NCBI GenBank assembly: GCA_043733485.1
Contig: JAYTGN010000166.1
Span: forward strand, 1 to 5,476
DNA: 5,476 nt
DNA from: Urbifossiella sp043733485
Lineage (GTDB): Bacteria > Planctomycetota > Planctomycetia > Gemmatales > Gemmataceae
Reading direction: 5' to 3'
Below, piece after piece: positions 1-5,476 of this stretch. Below the pieces are notes generated by a model that ran no database searches, was not told where the DNA came from, and saw only the letters and a program-made list of their open reading frames with translations. Both the position numbers and the translations under genes were made by a program. Numbering within the stretch: the first letter of the stretch is position 1; each line of letters begins with the position of its first letter.

Positions 1-3000
1 CGCGCTCGCAATGGAGACGATGAACGCGCCGCCGAGGTTGAGCGAACTCGCGCCCGCGCTCAGTCCGACGATGCCCGTCAGCGTGTCCGCACCGAAGTAG
101 CTGTAGTTCGCGGTGATCACCTCGCCGATTGCCGGGGTATGGCCGGTGAACTGAATCCGTGTGACGCCGCCGACGTTCACGAGGTTGTAATCCGTGCCTT
201 TCACGAGCGTCGTCGCGGCCGCACTGCCGATTTTGGACTTCACTTCCACGGTCGCCAGGCTCGCGGGCTTGTGCTGAAGCGAGATCGTGGTGCCGGCACC
301 CCACGTGGTCGGTTCCGACGCGCTCTGCTGCACCCGTGCGTACTCGAAGTTCGTGAGCGAGACGTTCGGGCTCGTGAGTGTGAGAATGCTGCCGAGCGTG
401 AGATTGGGCAGGCCGGTGACGGTTGCGGAGCCGATCGAAAACCCGTTCCGCTGGATGCCGAGGTTCGCCACATCAAGCGAGAGTCCGTTCAGCGCCGCAA
501 ACGCGATCGAAGCCTGGCCGATCGTCGCGATCGTGTCCAGTGCCGGCGTGATCGTGATGTTGCTTGCGGAGAACGTGATCTGGTTGAACAGCGTCAACGA
601 GAACGTGGCGATGTCGATGCTGAAGCGGCCGGGGTTCGCGATGTCGGCGAAGTCGAAGGTGCTCGTCACGCCCGTGATCGTGGAGGTGACGACCGGGTTG
701 CCGGGGAACAGCGTCATGCTGCCGAGCGTAGCCGTGATCGTTCCGCCGATGATCGGGCTGGCGGTCTTATCGATTGCGAACCCGGTCACGAGGATCGAGG
801 CGTTCGAGAACGTGGCGAAGCTGCCGATCGAAATTTCAGACGTCGTCGCGATGCTGAACGTGCCGAGGTTGAAGCCCGTCTGCGTGATGTCCAGCGTCGG
901 CAGCGTGATGTCTGGGAAGCCCGAGAACAGGCTCGTTTTGATGGTCACGCCGGTGGCCGAAAGCATGGTCGGCAAACCGGGCGTGATGTCGACCGAACCC
1001 AGGCCAATGGTCAGCGCGTCGCCGAGCGGGATGTTCAGATCGCCGATGTGGATGTTCATCCGGCCGGGTGCATCGAGGTCGCCGAAGTTGAACGAGCCGG
1101 AGAGCGAGCCGAGCGAGACGTTCAAGACGGGGATGTTGGGGAATAGTTTGACGCCGGTCGCGGCAAAGCTGATCGAGCCCGCCACCGCGGCGTACCCATA
1201 CGAGACGACGATCGCATCGCCGACCGCCGGCGTGTGACCGGTGAACATCACGCGGACGACGCCGCCCGTGCCGGGCACGAGGGTGTAGTCGCTGCCGGGC
1301 GTCAGTTCGCTGGTGATCCCGCTGCTGGGCGTGGACGTAATCACGACATCGGGAAGGTTCGTCGGAACGTGGCCGAGGACGATGTTCGTGCTGCTGGCCC
1401 ACGTCACCGATTCGGTAGCGGGCTTCAGATAGTCGAGCGCGAAGTTGCTCACCGTCACGGCCACGCTGGCCAACGTGAAGATGTCGCCGCCGATGGAGAC
1501 GGCACCCGTACTCGCCCACGAGAGGTTGCCGAGCGAGAATCCGGATCGCGTGATCTCCAGGTTGGTCACGGCGACCGTGCCGAGGCTTGCGAACCGCGGC
1601 GAACTCAGCGTGGCGCTCGCGACTGTCGCAAGCACTTGGTCGCCGGGTGTGATTGTCACGTCGGCGTCCGCGCGGAGTACGAGAGCTTCACCCAGGTTCA
1701 ACTGGAAGCCGGAAATCGTGACGCTCAAGTGGCCGGTCGAATCGGTCCCGTTGAAGTTCGCGAAGCTGTAGGAGGCGGTCACGCCCGTCGATTGGAACTG
1801 GATGAAGTCGCCTTCCGGGAACAGCGTCAGGCCCGTGATCGCGATGCCGACGGTGCCGCTCATCGTAGGCGTGGTCCCGAACGTCACGTCGAAGGCCGAG
1901 GCCGTGAGCGTGACGCCGGTCGTGGTGAGGAAGCCATCGATGCCCGGGCTGCTTCCCGCGGCGGAGGCCAGCGTGAACGTGTCGAACGAGAATCCATCTG
2001 TGCGCAGCGCGAAGTTGTCGAGCGTCGCGGTTGGCATCCCGGCAAACTGCTCGGACGACACCGTCGCGTTCTGAATCGTGACCAGGGTTTGAACGCCGGA
2101 GCCGCTCGGGTTGTACGTCAAGTTCGTGTCGGTCGCGGTGATCGTCAGCGCTTCGCCCAGATTCAGCGTCAAGTTCGCAACCGTGAGTTCGAACCCGGCC
2201 CCGATCGTGAACGTGCCGGTGATCGCAGCTTGGCCCGGTGCATCCCCAGTGAGCGCGGCGCTGAAACTCGAACCGGGGAAGAGCGTGGCGGAGGTCGCGG
2301 AGAGTTCGACCGTCCCCGACCAACCGCCCGCGCCGAGCGTGGCGTGGGCCGTCAGCGTCAGGTTGTTCAAATTGAGGAAGCCGCCGAGGTCCGCGGAGCC
2401 GATCAGCGGTTCGGTCACGTCGAAACTGGCGGAGTAGGACCCGAGCAGATCCTGGATGTAGGTGGGAAGGTCGATGCCGAGCAACCCGCCGTATGCGGCC
2501 GGAGCGAGGGTCGCGGCTTCGATGGGGCCGGTGCGGTATTCGAGGTTCCAGTCTCCGCCGAGAGCGGCGCTGCCGGTCGGGTTCGTGGATGCCGCGACGT
2601 CGGCACCCGTGGCCAGCGCGATGCTGCTGACGAACTGCACGCCGCCGGGCCCCTGTGCCGCTTCGCATCCGTACAGAAGGATGTCGCCATCCGCCTTCAG
2701 CGCTTGACCCCACACCGCAAGTTGGTCGCCGTCCCGATTCAACGCATCGCTGTCGAGGATGGTGTTGCCGAGGAGCAACTGGCCGAAGGCGCCGTGCGAC
2801 ACAATTTGAATCGAGTCCAACCCGGTGCGATTCCGCAGAACGTCGGTGATCTGTCGAACGCCGTCGGAGTGGCTCTCGAGGACGATCGCGTCGTTTCCGG
2901 CCGCAGCGACCAGATCGCGGTAATTGGCGATGGAACTATCGATGAACACGACTTGATTCGGAGCGGACGCGGTCGGCGAGAAGAGGGTACTCGGCGCCGG

Positions 3001-3225
3001 CAGCGGATCGATCGCGGCGTGAGCATCGCCGAGAACGGCAACCCGCGACGCGAAGGCCGGCTCCACCGAGAACGGGCTCGCCGCCGGAAGGGTGCGCTCT
3101 TCCAGCAGTTCGATCGTCCGAAAGAACCGGGCGCGGAGCGAGTCTTTCCAGAGGGTCTTGAGGCCGTCCCTCCGCGAGCGGAATTTCTTCTTCAGGGCCC
3201 GGAACGAGCGTTTCAAAAGGCGCAT
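1..3225 (-). CDS. Giant LEPR-XLL/DUF4347 surface protein with tandem beta modules (3' end outside window)
   Basis: Seen: an uninterrupted minus-strand frame of 1,075 codons from ATG at 3225-3223 that runs off the left edge. Order of parts: a very basic N-terminus (residues 1-36); an ELLEERTLPAA motif (39-49); a low-complexity linker; a DUF4347-like domain (about 92-230); then Gly/Thr/Ser/Ile/Val-rich repeats from about 245 to the edge. The only cysteine in the visible 1,075 residues is C187, inside the DUF4347-like domain. Known: LEPR-XLL-type motifs and DUF4347 occur near the N-termini of very large exported proteins, the former notably in planctomycetes. Inferred: an exported or surface-attached adhesin-like protein; ligand unknown. 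Start choice: the in-frame TGA at 3348-3346 limits extension. An upstream GTG at 3294 would add 23 residues but does not resemble the family start. No Shine-Dalgarno sequence is evident. Gene identity is firm; function is not. Confidence 0.93.
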   Translation of the reverse strand, partial: MRLLKRSFRALKKKFRSRRDGLKTLWKDSLRARFFRTIELLEERTLPAASPFSVEPAFASRVAVLGDAHAAIDPLPAPSTLFSPTASAPNQVVFIDSSIANYRDLVAAAGNDAIVLESHSDGVRQITDVLRNRTGLDSIQIVSHGAFGQLLLGNTILDSDALNRDGDQLAVWGQALKADGDILLYGCEAAQGPGGVQFVSSIALATGADVAASTNPTGSAALGGDWNLEYRTGPIEAATLAPAAYGGLLGIDLPTYIQDLLGSYSASFDVTEPLIGSADLGGFLNLNNLTLTAHATLGAGGWSGTVELSATSATLFPGSSFSAALTGDAPGQAAITGTFTIGAGFELTVANLTLNLGEALTITATDTNLTYNPSGSGVQTLVTIQNATVSSEQFAGMPTATLDNFALRTDGFSFDTFTLASAAGSSPGIDGFLTTTGVTLTASAFDVTFGTTPTMSGTVGIAITGLTLFPEGDFIQFQSTGVTASYSFANFNGTDSTGHLSVTISGFQLNLGEALVLRADADVTITPGDQVLATVASATLSSPRFASLGTVAVTNLEITRSGFSLGNLSWASTGAVSIGGDIFTLASVAVTVSNFALDYLKPATESVTWASSTNIVLGHVPTNLPDVVITSTPSSGITSELTPGSDYTLVPGTGGVVRVMFTGHTPAVGDAIVVSYGYAAVAGSISFAATGVKLFPNIPVLNVSLGSLSGSFNFGDLDAPGRMNIHIGDLNIPLGDALTIGLGSVDITPGLPTMLSATGVTIKTSLFSGFPDITLPTLDITQTGFNLGTFSIATTSEISIGSFATFSNASILVTGFAIDKTASPIIGGTITATLGSMTLFPGNPVVTSTITGVTSTFDFADIANPGRFSIDIATFSLTLFNQITFSASNITITPALDTIATIGQASIAFAALNGLSLDVANLGIQRNGFSIGSATVTGLPNLTLGSILTLTSPNVSLTNFEYARVQQSASEPTTWGAGTTISLQHKPASLATVEVKSKIGSAAATTLVKGTDYNLVNVGGVTRIQFTGHTPAIGEVITANYSYFGADTLTGIVGLSAGASSLNLGGAFIVSIASA
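94..348 (-). repeat. Inserted block, copy B (about 85 residues, FTGHTPA type)
   Basis: This is the second copy of the block, starting FEYARVQQSASEPTTW. Aligned landmarks with copy A: T/N-I-x-L-x-H-x-P, GTDYNLV against GSDYTLV, GGVTRIQF against GGVVRVMF, an identical FTGHTPA, IGE against VGD, and YSY against YGY. The protein similarity is clear but spread out, so the duplication is old or has diverged under selection rather than being recent. It closes the fourth module. Confidence 0.82.
1177..1443 (-). repeat. Inserted block, copy A (89 residues, FTGHTPA type)
   Basis: This segment, starting FALDYLKPATESVTW, sits near the end of the second module. It contains I-V-L-G-H-x-P, GSDYTLV, GGVVRVMF, FTGHTPAVGDAI and a closing Y-G-Y. 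Its partner is copy B at 94-348, 1,095 bases away measured at the FTGHTPA motif. Modules one and three lack the block. It probably forms a separate small beta domain spliced into or between modules; its function is unknown. Confidence 0.82.
2536..2952 (-). other. DUF4347-like domain with SHG...YGC pair (residues about 92-230)
   Basis: The domain begins with NQVVFIDSSIANYRDL and an alternating strand/helix pattern. It contains IQIVSHGAFGQLLLGN, with His at residue 144, and GDILLYGCEAAQGPGG, with Cys at residue 187, 43 residues later. It ends near GGDWNLEYRTGPIEAA. This matches the general DUF4347 pattern found in the N-terminal part of large bacterial extracellular proteins. The His-Gly then Gly-Cys order after hydrophobic strands resembles clan CD (caspase/CHAT-like) peptidases, so a proteolytic or autoprocessing role is possible but is inference only. 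The domain call is fairly secure; catalysis is not. Confidence 0.8.
3079..3225 (-). other. Basic N-terminus with LEPR-XLL-like motif (residues 1-49)
   Basis: Residues 1-36 are dense in Arg and Lys (start MRLLKRSFRALKKKF) and contain no long hydrophobic core, so this is not a classical Sec signal peptide. ELLEERTLPAA follows at residues 39-49. Similar 'LE-x-R-x-LP/LS-A' motifs start many planctomycete giant surface proteins (LEPR-XLL family, recalled from general knowledge). A role in export or sorting is inferred, not demonstrated. The motif is also the best support for the chosen ATG. Confidence 0.75.
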
Positions 3226-3404
3226 TTTGAGAACCAGGCAGGGGTAATCGTGGTGTCGATGCAACTGGCGGTAAACGCTGGGAGAACGAGGCACTGCCGA
3301 AATAGACGCAGAAGGTCGAGTCGGCTGGGTAACCGCTCGAACCCTTCACTCAATGCGCAATCCGGCAAGTCAACCTATTTTGCGCCACCGTAACCGTCGT
3401 GGGA
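3226..3404. promoter_or_regulatory. Non-coding gap upstream of the surface-protein gene
   Basis: These 179 bases lie between the surface-protein start (minus strand) and the possible small gene (plus strand), so promoters facing both ways are expected. On the minus strand a TTGACT hexamer (complement of 3368-3373) resembles a sigma-70 -35 box, but no good -10 box follows at normal spacing. On the plus strand, TATTTT at 3376-3381 is AT-rich for this DNA but lacks a -35 partner. One CCGTAACC lies at 3388-3395. No promoter can be assigned with confidence. Confidence 0.3.
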
Positions 3405-3590
3405 ATGGCGAATGCCAAGAAAGTGCAAAACCGTACCGTCGCGCCGTCGAACTTTGCGACACTCCGTCATGCGGACGCCGTCAGAGAAGATGACAAAGTG
3501 CTCTCTCAGATAGAAGCCGATTCAGCCAAGCTGAGCGAGAAGGGTTGTCGCACCTCCGAAGAGATTCGCGATCGTCTGGCTGCAAAGTGA
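3405..3590 (+). CDS. Possible small hypothetical protein, 61 residues
   Basis: ATG at 3405 (or GTG at 3399, adding two residues) leads to TGA at 3588-3590. The product starts MANAKKVQNRTVAPSNFATL, is charged, and has no membrane segment or cysteine pair. Its second half (DDKVLSQIEADSAKLSEK, then TSEEIRDRLAAK) looks helical and amphipathic. I do not recognise the family. Codon use is less G/C-biased than the neighbours (ATA, AGA, TCA and TCT occur). This could mean foreign origin, an old gene remnant, or a non-coding stretch that happens to be open. No Shine-Dalgarno sequence is visible. Antitoxin-like small proteins can look like this, but no toxin partner is nearby. Confidence 0.4.
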   Translation: MANAKKVQNRTVAPSNFATLRHADAVREDDKVLSQIEADSAKLSEKGCRTSEEIRDRLAAK

Positions 3591-3830
3591 ACTGGCGAAC
3601 GGCCCGCGCAAGGCTTCGGACCTCACGGTGCTGTCGATTGCTACCAGCATCCCCGAGCGTACGCTGCTTCGTGCGAACTGCGAACTGCGGAGTGTGGCAG
3701 CCTGACTCCCGAGTGGCCCCGCACGGCACTTCCCGTAACCTCGCCGTAACACCTTTCCCCGGGCCGTTGCCCTGCACGTCGCGTTCCGCCATACTGAGTG
3801 GGTCGCGTTGCGCACCCGGATGCTGGCTTC
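3591..3830. other. Non-coding gap upstream of the BatA/VWA gene, with short direct repeats
   Basis: These 240 bases have no convincing coding content, although open frames pass through by chance. They hold an 18-base tandem of TGCGAAC (3672-3689, about 2.6 copies) and two CCGTAAC copies starting 11 bases apart (3733 and 3744), roughly one helical turn. The second pair lies about 80-100 bases upstream of the next start codon, so it could serve as a regulator site. No sigma-70 promoter or strong hairpin plus T-run terminator was found. Confidence 0.4.
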
Positions 3831-5476
3831 ATGACGTACCCGCTGTTTGCCGTGTTCAGTCCGGTCCTGGCGGTCGGGGCTGCGGTCGCCGCACTCGCGG
3901 TGCCGTTGCTCATTCACCTCTTGTTCCGCAAGCGCTATCAGATCGTGCCGTGGGCCGCGATTCGGTTTCTCCTCGCGGCCGAACGCCGCCATCGCCGCCG
4001 CGTCGATCAATGGTTGCTGCTGGCGCTCCGCACGCTCGCACTGCTGCTGCCGCTGCTGGCCATGCTCGCGGCCACGGACTGGGCCGAGGAGCTGTGGCAG
4101 AGCATGAAGCCGGGCCAAGTCGATTCCGTTTCCACGGTGCCGCGCACGCATCACGTTCTCGTAATCGACGGTTCTCTGAGCATGACGGCGCGAACCGACG
4201 ACGGCCGCACCCGCTTCGAGAAAGCCATTTCACAGGCCGAGGAACTCGTCAAGAACGGGAACGCGGGCGACGGGTACTCGGTGATCTACCTCGGCGGCAC
4301 CCCGCAAACGATCGTGCCCGGACCCTCGAACGCCCACGACAAAGTGCTCAAGGAACTGAGCAAGCTCAAGCCGACTCACGCGGCCGCGGACACGGCACCG
4401 GCACTGCCCGTCGTGGCGGATGCCCTGGCTCGTTCGCCGCGATCGTACCCGCGCCGGCAAGTCACGTTCTTCACGGACCTGCAGCGTTCCGCGTGGGCGA
4501 GTGCGCTGCCGCACCCGGATACGCCGACGCCGGAAGTGTGGGCGCAGATTCTCAAGGGGAAGGACGGCAAAGGTGCGGCCGAAGTCGTGATCGTGGACGT
4601 GGCCAAGGCGGACGTGGACAACCTCGCCATCGCGGACTTGACCCTCGGGGACCCGCTTCCGCTGGTCGATTCCCCGGCCATCGTGACGGCGACGGTCCAG
4701 AACCACGGGCGGACCGAACGCCGACTCGTGCGGGTCGAACTGCTCCTCGGCCGCCCGTCGGCCTCCGGTTCGGACAATCTCGTTTCCGTGGAATCGCGGG
4801 TGATCGATGCCGTGCCCGCAGGCGGCCGAGCGTCGGTGACTTTCAACTTGGAAGGCACCCGCACCGGCTTCCTGAGTCGCGGCATTCACGTCGTTCAAGT
4901 GAAACTGATGGATGGCGACGAACTTCTCGCGGATGACGTGCGGACGTTGGCCGTGGAGGTGCGGGCCGGGCTTCACACGATGATCGTGGATGGGAAGAAG
5001 GGCGAGGCCGAGCGATTGCGGCGAGCCGGCGAGCATTTAGCGCGGTCGCTGGTGCCGCCGGGAGTGAAGCCGAGCGAGACGCCGGCGCGGCTGCACCGTC
5101 CCGGCGCGAAGTGGCCCGAAACGACGGACGCACGGTGGATCCTCTCGCCGGCCGACTTCGCGAACCCGGATGTGGGCGATCCCGCCGGCGCGGATTGCAT
5201 CTTCCTCTGCGACCTTCCCGCCGTCACCTCGGCGATGGTCGCAAAGCTCGAAGCGCATTTGAAGCGCGGCGGCGGGTTGGTCATCGGCCTCGGGCCGAAC
5301 GCGGCGGCGGCCAAGGAGAACTACAACAAGTTGCTCTATGCCGAAGGCAACGGCATCCTGCCGGGGCCGCTCGTGGAAGTGGTCGCTTCAGCACCGGAAG
5401 ATCCGGGCTTCCGGCTCTTCGCGGAAGAAGCGGAGTTCCGCAAGGTGCCGCTCCTGGCCTTCCGCGAGGACAACGC
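3831..5476 (+). CDS. BatA-domain VWA membrane protein with GATase-like region (3' end outside window)
   Basis: Seen: 548 codons from ATG at 3831, open to the right edge. Residues 7-31 and about 61-81 are hydrophobic. They flank a basic loop (FRKRYQIVPWAAIRFLLAAE, then RRHRRRVDQ), the hallmark of the BatA/aerotolerance-type N-terminal domain. A VWA domain follows at about 107-245: HHVLVIDGSLSM carries the D-x-S-x-S metal site (D113, S115, S117), and FFTDLQRSAW supplies D216. Residues about 265-377 look like a CARDB-type beta-sandwich. From about 383, strands plus CIFLCDLPAV (from 456) and LKRGGGLVIGLGPN (from 477) fit a class I glutamine-amidotransferase-like fold. Known: such proteins usually neighbour MoxR ATPase and DUF58 genes. 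Inferred: a membrane-anchored VWA scaffold; the substrate is unknown. The start matches the family: only about ten residues precede membrane segment 1. No Shine-Dalgarno sequence is evident. Confidence 0.93.
   Translation, partial: MTYPLFAVFSPVLAVGAAVAALAVPLLIHLLFRKRYQIVPWAAIRFLLAAERRHRRRVDQWLLLALRTLALLLPLLAMLAATDWAEELWQSMKPGQVDSVSTVPRTHHVLVIDGSLSMTARTDDGRTRFEKAISQAEELVKNGNAGDGYSVIYLGGTPQTIVPGPSNAHDKVLKELSKLKPTHAAADTAPALPVVADALARSPRSYPRRQVTFFTDLQRSAWASALPHPDTPTPEVWAQILKGKDGKGAAEVVIVDVAKADVDNLAIADLTLGDPLPLVDSPAIVTATVQNHGRTERRLVRVELLLGRPSASGSDNLVSVESRVIDAVPAGGRASVTFNLEGTRTGFLSRGIHVVQVKLMDGDELLADDVRTLAVEVRAGLHTMIVDGKKGEAERLRRAGEHLARSLVPPGVKPSETPARLHRPGAKWPETTDARWILSPADFANPDVGDPAGADCIFLCDLPAVTSAMVAKLEAHLKRGGGLVIGLGPNAAAAKENYNKLLYAEGNGILPGPLVEVVASAPEDPGFRLFAEEAEFRKVPLLAFREDN

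Larger units (their letters stand above)
43..2283 (-). repeat. Four tandem beta-rich modules marked by LFP motifs
   Basis: Module edges were placed at a recurring hydrophobic-Leu-Phe-Pro motif: LFPGS (2283), LFPEG (1824), LFPNI (1146), LFPGN (711), and a degenerate LNLGG at about 42. Module lengths are 153, 226, 145 and 223 residues. Shared inner motifs, in order: a Y/F-x-F-A/G-x segment, a 'GR/GH-x-S/N-V/I' strand, 'LGEAL' or variant, 'ITP' (1653, 987 and 552), and 'GFSLG' or variant. Examples of the last are GFSFDTFTLAS, GFSLGNLSWAS, GFNLGTFSIAT and GFSIGSATVTG. The first module is the most diverged (YNP instead of ITP). I do not recognise a named family. Alternating hydrophobic residues suggest all-beta folds, typical of a stalk or adhesive region. 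Confidence 0.85.

Noticed and set aside
139..1146. 335-codon open frame on the plus strand
   Set aside because: Same in-register antisense shadow; it ends where the real gene has its CTA leucine codon (1144-1146). The low-complexity Arg-rich product is not a plausible protein.
287..1237. 316-codon open frame on the plus strand in another phase
   Set aside because: It lies wholly opposite the repeat region. Its own apparent repeats are only the reflection of the real tandem modules.
1688..2713. 341-codon open frame on the minus strand in another phase
   Set aside because: It overlaps the repeat-bearing frame on the same strand. The product is Arg/His-rich without motifs, while the competing frame shows DUF4347 and ordered repeats.
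1234..3393. 719-codon open frame on the plus strand
   Set aside because: It reads the exact complement of the surface-protein codons. Stops there need TTA, CTA or TCA codons in the real gene, which GC-rich codon use avoids. The product is Arg/Glu/Gly-rich with no domain.
3688..3707. Possible hairpin GGAGT...ACTCC as a terminator
   Set aside because: Only five pairs with an 11-base loop and no T-run on either strand; too weak to call.
3545..4936. 463-codon open frame on the plus strand
   Set aside because: It is out of phase with the BatA/VWA frame over most of its length. The product is Arg/Gly/Pro-rich, and the 3831 frame has clear membrane and VWA motifs.
4230..5036. 268-codon open frame on the minus strand
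   Set aside because: Antisense shadow of the BatA/VWA gene, His/Arg-rich, with no recognisable domain.

Overview
The window most likely comes from a planctomycete of the Gemmata group. DNA is GC-rich with strong G/C bias at third codon positions. Two traits point to the lineage: a giant surface protein opening with a basic stretch and an 'ELLEERTLPAA' motif (the LEPR-XLL type of N-terminus), and a BatA-type membrane protein carrying VWA and glutamine-amidotransferase-like regions. The assignment is made from protein features only.

Layout. Positions 1-3225 (minus strand) hold the first 1,075 codons of one very large gene that continues past the left edge. Translated by hand, its frame is open throughout. 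It encodes a basic N-terminus, the LEPR-XLL-like motif, a DUF4347-like domain with an SHG...YGC pair, and then beta-rich tandem modules that reach the window edge. Two of the four measurable modules carry an extra ~86-89-residue block, which gives a two-module super-period of about 368-371 residues.

Positions 3226-3830 separate two divergently arranged large genes. They contain one possible 61-codon gene (3405-3590, plus strand, unknown function) flanked by non-coding DNA with short direct repeats (CCGTAAC; a TGCGAAC tandem).

Positions 3831-5476 (plus strand) hold the first 548 codons of a BatA-domain/VWA protein that continues past the right edge. Its layout is two membrane segments, a VWA domain with a D-x-S-x-S metal site, a CARDB-like beta-sandwich, and the start of a glutamine-amidotransferase-like fold.

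Both large genes concern the cell envelope: one product is probably exported and the other is membrane-anchored. They are transcribed away from each other and nothing in the sequence links them functionally. The long open frames on the plus strand opposite the surface-protein gene are codon-bias shadows. No rRNA, tRNA, CRISPR array, insertion sequence or convincing terminator was seen.
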